From: Cyclaneusma minus
Taxonomy: Eukaryota; Ascomycota; Leotiomycetes; Marthamycetales; Marthamycetaceae
Assembly (NCBI GenBank): GCA_037179335.1
Contig: JAKZHN010000015.1
Span: forward strand, 868,001 to 932,000
Direction of reading: 5' to 3'
Length of the DNA stretch: 64,000 nt
A program made the position numbers and the translations under genes. Under the pieces are notes generated by a model. It saw only the letters and a list, made by a program, of their open reading frames with translations. It had not been told where the DNA came from and made no database searches. Shown here one piece after another: positions 62,002 to 64,000 of the stretch (position 1 is its first letter; each line of letters opens with the position of its first letter).

Positions 62002-62770
62002 CTATATAATCCTGATAGTATACCTGTCATTACCATCGAAATCCTCGTACTCTAGCCATTCCTCGTTTCCGATACTCTTCCAATAAAATCCGTCTCCGGT
62101 TTCAAGCTTAGCAATTCTACAACGTTTAAATTCGCCTTTTGCTTTTGTCGGGTTCAATAATAGACAAATTAGATGCCGACATTTCTACTCTAAAATTGGC
62201 ATGACGTGTAATCGCTCGAATTCGTACTCGTCCTCGTCTGGATAAAAGTTGTTGGTCGTGATCAGTGTGTTCAAAAGATATGTATTTGTAAGGACATTTG
62301 TAGATATTTGTTAGATATTATCAAAAGCTCAAGGGGAAGAATTCGGATAGTCAGAGATACTCTTGGTATTTCATACCACATCCATTCACGCATCATATAC
62401 TCAGAAAAGGGTCGTTGCCCGAACGATTTTGTGTGAAGTCTGGCAACCAAGGCACGAACTCGGGCATCTTGCGAGTCGTGGTCGAGGGCACCCCCTTTAT
62501 CCCAGTACTTTTGGTTCTTCAGAAGCTCGAGCCATACATATTCACATATGTAGCACTTGGCTTGAGCGGCGTCGAGTAGGTCTTGAAAGGTTTCGTGGTG
62601 ATTACGAAAACTCGGCAACGGATATCGCTCGAAGGGAACTTGGTCTAGTACAATCCGTTGTCCATGGAATATGTCCAGGCAAGTCTGGCAAAGAATCTTA
62701 TTCTTCAACTTCTGTGCGCGCGGTGCTGAATTCGAATCGCGTTGCCATAAAAGCTGTTCGGAAAGTCAGC
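62002..62770 (-). pseudogene. HET-like gene remnant, central part deleted (copy 1)
   Basis: The upstream half reads KNKILCQTCLDIFHGQ, then HHETFQDLLDAAQAKCYICE, the Cys-rich N-terminal pattern that precedes the HET domain in many fungal incompatibility-type proteins. The downstream half reads AKGEFKRCRIAKLETGDGFY and EYEDFDGNDRYTIRII then TAG (62002-62004), resembling the C-terminus of such proteins. Only about 450 bp separate them, and the several-hundred-residue HET domain is absent. There is no ATG in frame for the Cys motif. It is a decayed gene; the original would have been about 600-750 aa. Confidence 0.6.
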
Positions 62771-62869
62771 TTAGCTCAGCCTTGTGTCAGAACTGGAATG
62801 ACTATTATAAGATAAATCCTCTCTCAGGCATGAAGTGATGCGTGTGGTGAGCTGGTCTTACCACTCGTT

Positions 62870-63000
62870 CTCGTTCCTCTCGTTGTTCTCGTCCTCGTCG
62901 TCTACGCCATACTACTTGCCAATCTTCTTCCCTTTGTTTTCCCCGTCGTTTCCTCTTCTCCCTTTTCCTCTTCTTGATCAGCCGCTGCTTCCGCGTCATT
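62870..63000. repeat. Pyrimidine-rich simple sequence
   Basis: CT-rich tract (repeats of TCTCGT, CTTCTTCC, TCCTCTTCTCCC) that yields an artefactual Arg/Lys/Glu-rich frame on the minus strand. Confidence 0.7.
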
Positions 63001-63412
63001 GTCTCGAAGTTGTACTCAGAGAAAACAGGGAATAGAACAGGTATAGATAGATAGTGACGAGCCGGCCCTATGTTGTGTTTGAGCAACGATTCGTGAGGAG
63101 GACTATTGCAATTCTCATCATGATTCGGGTGAGACAAGGCTTGGGCGTCGATATGTGTCTACAAACCCCGCTCCAGTACACATGCAGGAATTTGTGTCAC
63201 GAGGCTCCCGCCTGAGTGGCTGGTCTCCCACCAGCATTCGCCTGAGCACCGGCCGTCAATTCATCTATACTGAAATTCCGATGATAAATACGTGCCACCT
63301 AATTTATGAAGAAGGCAACCGCTAAATCGCATCTGGAGTTTTGAAATCGCAGACAGATCAAGTTTGTCCAAAAATATCTCAGCCGCCGCTTCAGTTCTTT
63401 TCTTTAGTAACT

Positions 63413-63504
63413 AGACAAATTCCAAGTGACTGGCAGTATTCCAAGTAACTGGGAGTATCCCAAAGAATTCGAAATATTTCCAGTAATTGCAAATATTCCA
63501 AGCA
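63413..63504. repeat. 19-bp degenerate minisatellite, right copy
   Basis: Four 19-bp units at 63429-63447, 63448-63466, 63467-63485 and 63486-63504, plus a partial one before them. Consensus matches the left-end array (ATTGGGAATATTCCCAGTA). It begins inside the HET-like copy 2 reading frame. Confidence 0.75.
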
Positions 63505-63700
63505 ACTCCGTTGTCGACGAAATATGCGCAGGCAAGTTTGGCAGAGCATCTTGTTTTTCAATGCTTGCGCTCTCGGTGCTGAATCGCGTTGTCATAGAAG
63601 CTGTAGGGAGAGTTAGCTCGGCCTTTTATTAGAGAACTGTGCATAGGACTATCACGAGGACTTGTTTTACCCATGAAGTTATACGGCTGGTGAGCTGCTC
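63505..63700 (-). pseudogene. HET-like N-terminal fragment (copy 2)
   Basis: The minus strand reads PRAQALKNKMLCQTCLRIFR, nearly identical to copy 1 (PRAQKLKNKILCQTCLDIFH), and the flanking upstream DNA is also alike, so this is a segmental duplication about 0.87 kb away. After about 15 residues the frame runs straight into the 19-bp repeats and stops. A different frame (63404-63595, ATG) is open through the same DNA. Confidence 0.55.
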
Positions 63701-64000
63701 CTACCATTCGGTCTTGTTTTGCTTGTCTTTCTTGCTCTCGCCATTCTTGACTTTAATGTTTCGCGGGCCGGTGGAATTCCCTACGTGCGCTCCGCCTTCG
63801 CTCCGCAATACTTGAGCTCGCCTAGCGCTCGACGGACTAACCGTGGGTGTTGGTAATTCAACCTTCATTGTCATGCCATCGAAACGAGGTCTGTATGCTG
63901 CACCCGAGACCGCCCATCCTCCAATTCCTCGTCGGAGAAGACATCCCCCTCTCCAAAGCGCCTCCTCCCACTCCAAGTTCTCCGCCAATCCTCGAATCCT
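63701..64000 (-). CDS. Unrecognised open frame at window edge, possibly partial
   Basis: A minus-strand frame of 95 aa from 63988 (and open to the window edge) ends at 63701 in a Lys-rich tail KVKNGESKKDKQNKTEW. Composition is plausible for coding (SSARRAQVLRSEGGAHVGNS), but no family was recognised, and the start may lie outside the window. Confidence 0.3.
   Translation of the reverse strand, partial: RIRGLAENLEWEEALWRGGCLLRRGIGGWAVSGAAYRPRFDGMTMKVELPTPTVSPSSARRAQVLRSEGGAHVGNSTGPRNIKVKNGESKKDKQNKTEW

Noticed and set aside
62805..63137. 110-aa basic minus-strand frame (KKRKREKRKRRGKQ)
   Set aside because: Translation of a CT-rich simple-sequence tract.
1..64000. rRNA genes, CRISPR arrays, secondary-metabolite clusters
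   Set aside because: None seen. Tandem repeats present have no spacers, and no PKS/NRPS/terpene cyclase motifs occur.

Overview
The window looks like chromosomal DNA of a filamentous ascomycete, probably a dothideomycete. That placement is an inference from gene content, short GT..AG introns with CTAAC/CTGAC-type branch sites, HET-like genes and heavy RIP-type mutation. There are two compositional worlds. Normal-GC, gene-bearing DNA lies at about 1-3388, 17549-19126 and 39925-64000. Extremely AT-rich DNA at 3389-17543 and 19132-39924 consists of retrotransposons riddled with C-to-T and G-to-A changes.

The AT-rich DNA resolves into two nested stacks. Stack 1 is a plus-strand Ty3/gypsy element (A, 3389-17543, TSD AGGCC) whose left LTR was interrupted by a minus-strand Ty3/gypsy element (B, 3561-10982, TSD GTTTT). 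Stack 2 is a minus-strand Ty1/copia element (C, 19132-39924, 190-bp LTRs). It carries a complete Ty3/gypsy element D (20355-26864, TSD AAACC), a Ty3/gypsy element E (29193-36729) and a 5'-truncated D-related element F (about 36730-39039). Both LTRs of B, C, D and E have identical lengths within the pair (387, 190, 214 and 226 bp). Degenerate RT, RNase H and integrase signatures can be read through the RIP damage.

Removing the stacks restores the older locus. Element C landed in the last codons of a minus-strand fatty-acid-binding/lipocalin-like gene (40488 down to 39919). That gene now borrows its stop codon from the LTR, and its lost 18-residue C-terminus still lies 20.8 kb away at 19070-19131. 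The 1.6-kb native island between the stacks also holds a 268-bp palindromic MITE with TA target duplication and traces of a small spliced gene.

The gene-bearing flanks encode an APC-family (GABA-permease-like) transporter (407-2187, -), a DUF726/TMCO4-like alpha/beta hydrolase membrane protein (42355-45724, +), the SSU-processome protein UTP23 (46379-47559, -), a Ptc7-like mitochondrial PP2C phosphatase (48283-49516, -) and a very long Caf120/Skg3-like PH-domain protein (51859-55916, +). Beyond these, the right 8 kb looks accessory: an unrecognised spliced gene near 58 kb, an APH-fold kinase with three internal ~48-residue repeats and a split 3' end, and two decayed HET-like gene copies. A 19-bp minisatellite of the same family sits at both ends of the window. 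Apart from the ribosome-biogenesis and housekeeping genes, nothing suggests an operon-like or cluster-like functional unit. The main story is transposon invasion, RIP, and damage to neighbouring genes.
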